61,419 bases of DNA from Acidobacteriaceae bacterium (lineage in GTDB: Bacteria; Acidobacteriota; Terriglobia; Terriglobales; Acidobacteriaceae), in assembly GCA_030041305.1 (NCBI GenBank), contig JASHOC010000324.1, positions 1-61,419 on the forward strand. Reading direction: 5' to 3'. Of this stretch, positions 61,106 to 61,419 are shown piece by piece. The translations under genes were made by a program, and so were the position numbers. The notes under the pieces were generated by a model. That model had not been told where the DNA came from. It made no database searches and worked only from the letters and a program-made list of their open reading frames with translations. Every line of letters starts with the position of its first letter. The first letter of the stretch is position 1.

Positions 61106-61419
61106 AACAAGGGAACGAGGGAACGAGGGAACGAGGGAACAGGGAACAAGGGAACAGGGAACAAGGGAACAGGGAACAAGGGAACAGGGGAACAGGGAAC
61201 AGGGGAACAGGGAACAGGGAACAGGGATCAGGGAACAGGGATCAGGGGTCAGGGAATAGGGAATAGGGAACAGGGAATAGGGAATAGGGAATAGGGAACA
61301 GGGAATAGGGAATAGGGAACAGGGAATAGGGAATAGGGAACAGGGAATAGGGAACAGGGAACGGGGAACGGGTAACGGGTAACGGGTAACGGGTAACGGG
61401 GAACGGGTAACGGGTAACG
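61106..61419. repeat. GGGAACA/GGGAATA 7-8-bp tandem array reaching the window edge
   Basis: About 40 units of GGGAACA, GGGAACG and GGGAATA (some 8-nt AGGGAACA) in tandem, shifting to GGGTAAC near the end. Continues beyond the window. No gene. Confidence 0.9.

Noticed and set aside
61088..61294. 68-residue Gly/Thr/Glu-rich ORF
   Set aside because: It is the translation of a simple 7-8-bp tandem array.

Overview
The window (about 61.4 kb, GC-rich) looks like a chromosome segment of an Acidobacteriota bacterium, probably Terriglobia. I infer this from gene content: a TonB-dependent receptor with an N-terminal carboxypeptidase-like domain, a DUF885 protein, an S46 peptidase, bacilliredoxin, many secreted proteins of unknown function, and many short intergenic repeats. 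No rRNA, tRNA, CRISPR array, phage or plasmid module was seen.

Layout. 1-7.4 kb (minus strand): start of an S46 dipeptidyl-peptidase (cut by the window edge), threonine dehydrogenase, then a pyrimidine-salvage group (NupC-type transporter, thymidine phosphorylase, cytidine deaminase, and a thymidylate-kinase-like protein upstream). 7.4-26.0 kb: an exopolysaccharide-type locus with a STAS protein, a Wzx-like flippase fused to a ParB-like domain, a GH71/GH99-like glycosidase, a phospholipase C-like lipoprotein with four Ig-like repeats, a GT4 glycosyltransferase, and a 1402-residue TPR/outer-membrane-barrel exporter. Divergent from the exporter is a plus-strand operon of a polytopic PTPS-related membrane protein, three exported proteins and a GT2 polyprenyl-phosphate glycosyltransferase. 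26-31 kb: an IS1380 relic, rplS, pyrH, an acyltransferase and a secreted protein. 31-41 kb: thrC-thrB, murB, bacilliredoxin, a TonB receptor next to a relic of a second receptor, a Cys/His-rich exported protein, a small lipoprotein and homoserine dehydrogenase. 41-54.8 kb: VapBC, a LacI regulator, an AAA+/Fis regulator without GAFTGA, an alpha/beta hydrolase, a DUF885 protein, proC, an acyltransferase, a DUF2254 protein and an isoprenylcysteine-type methyltransferase. 55-61 kb: an SGNH hydrolase, a zinc-ribbon membrane protein, hemB and glutaminyl cyclase, bracketed by two large non-coding inverted repeats.

The most striking non-genic content is a set of repeat families. (1) A 113-bp palindromic element occurs six times, each copy exactly 117 bp including a TA on both sides; one copy has an empty-site counterpart in the window, and there is a diverged relative at 44.45 kb. 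(2) A second TA-flanked element, with GAGCCTGTTA termini and internal hairpin modules, occurs twice; one copy sits exactly in the rplS stop codon. (3) A ~0.9-kb composite repeat occurs as an inverted pair, with a partial third copy. (4) Tandem heptanucleotide tracts occur at many intergenic sites and reuse the same words. The best candidate for a new system among the genes is the 7.4-26 kb polysaccharide export locus, especially the flippase with a DGNHR-type ParB-like domain.

Genes working together: hom, thrB and thrC give aspartate semialdehyde to threonine, and tdh starts threonine breakdown, although these genes are scattered. cdd, deoA and nupC form a nucleoside uptake and salvage operon.
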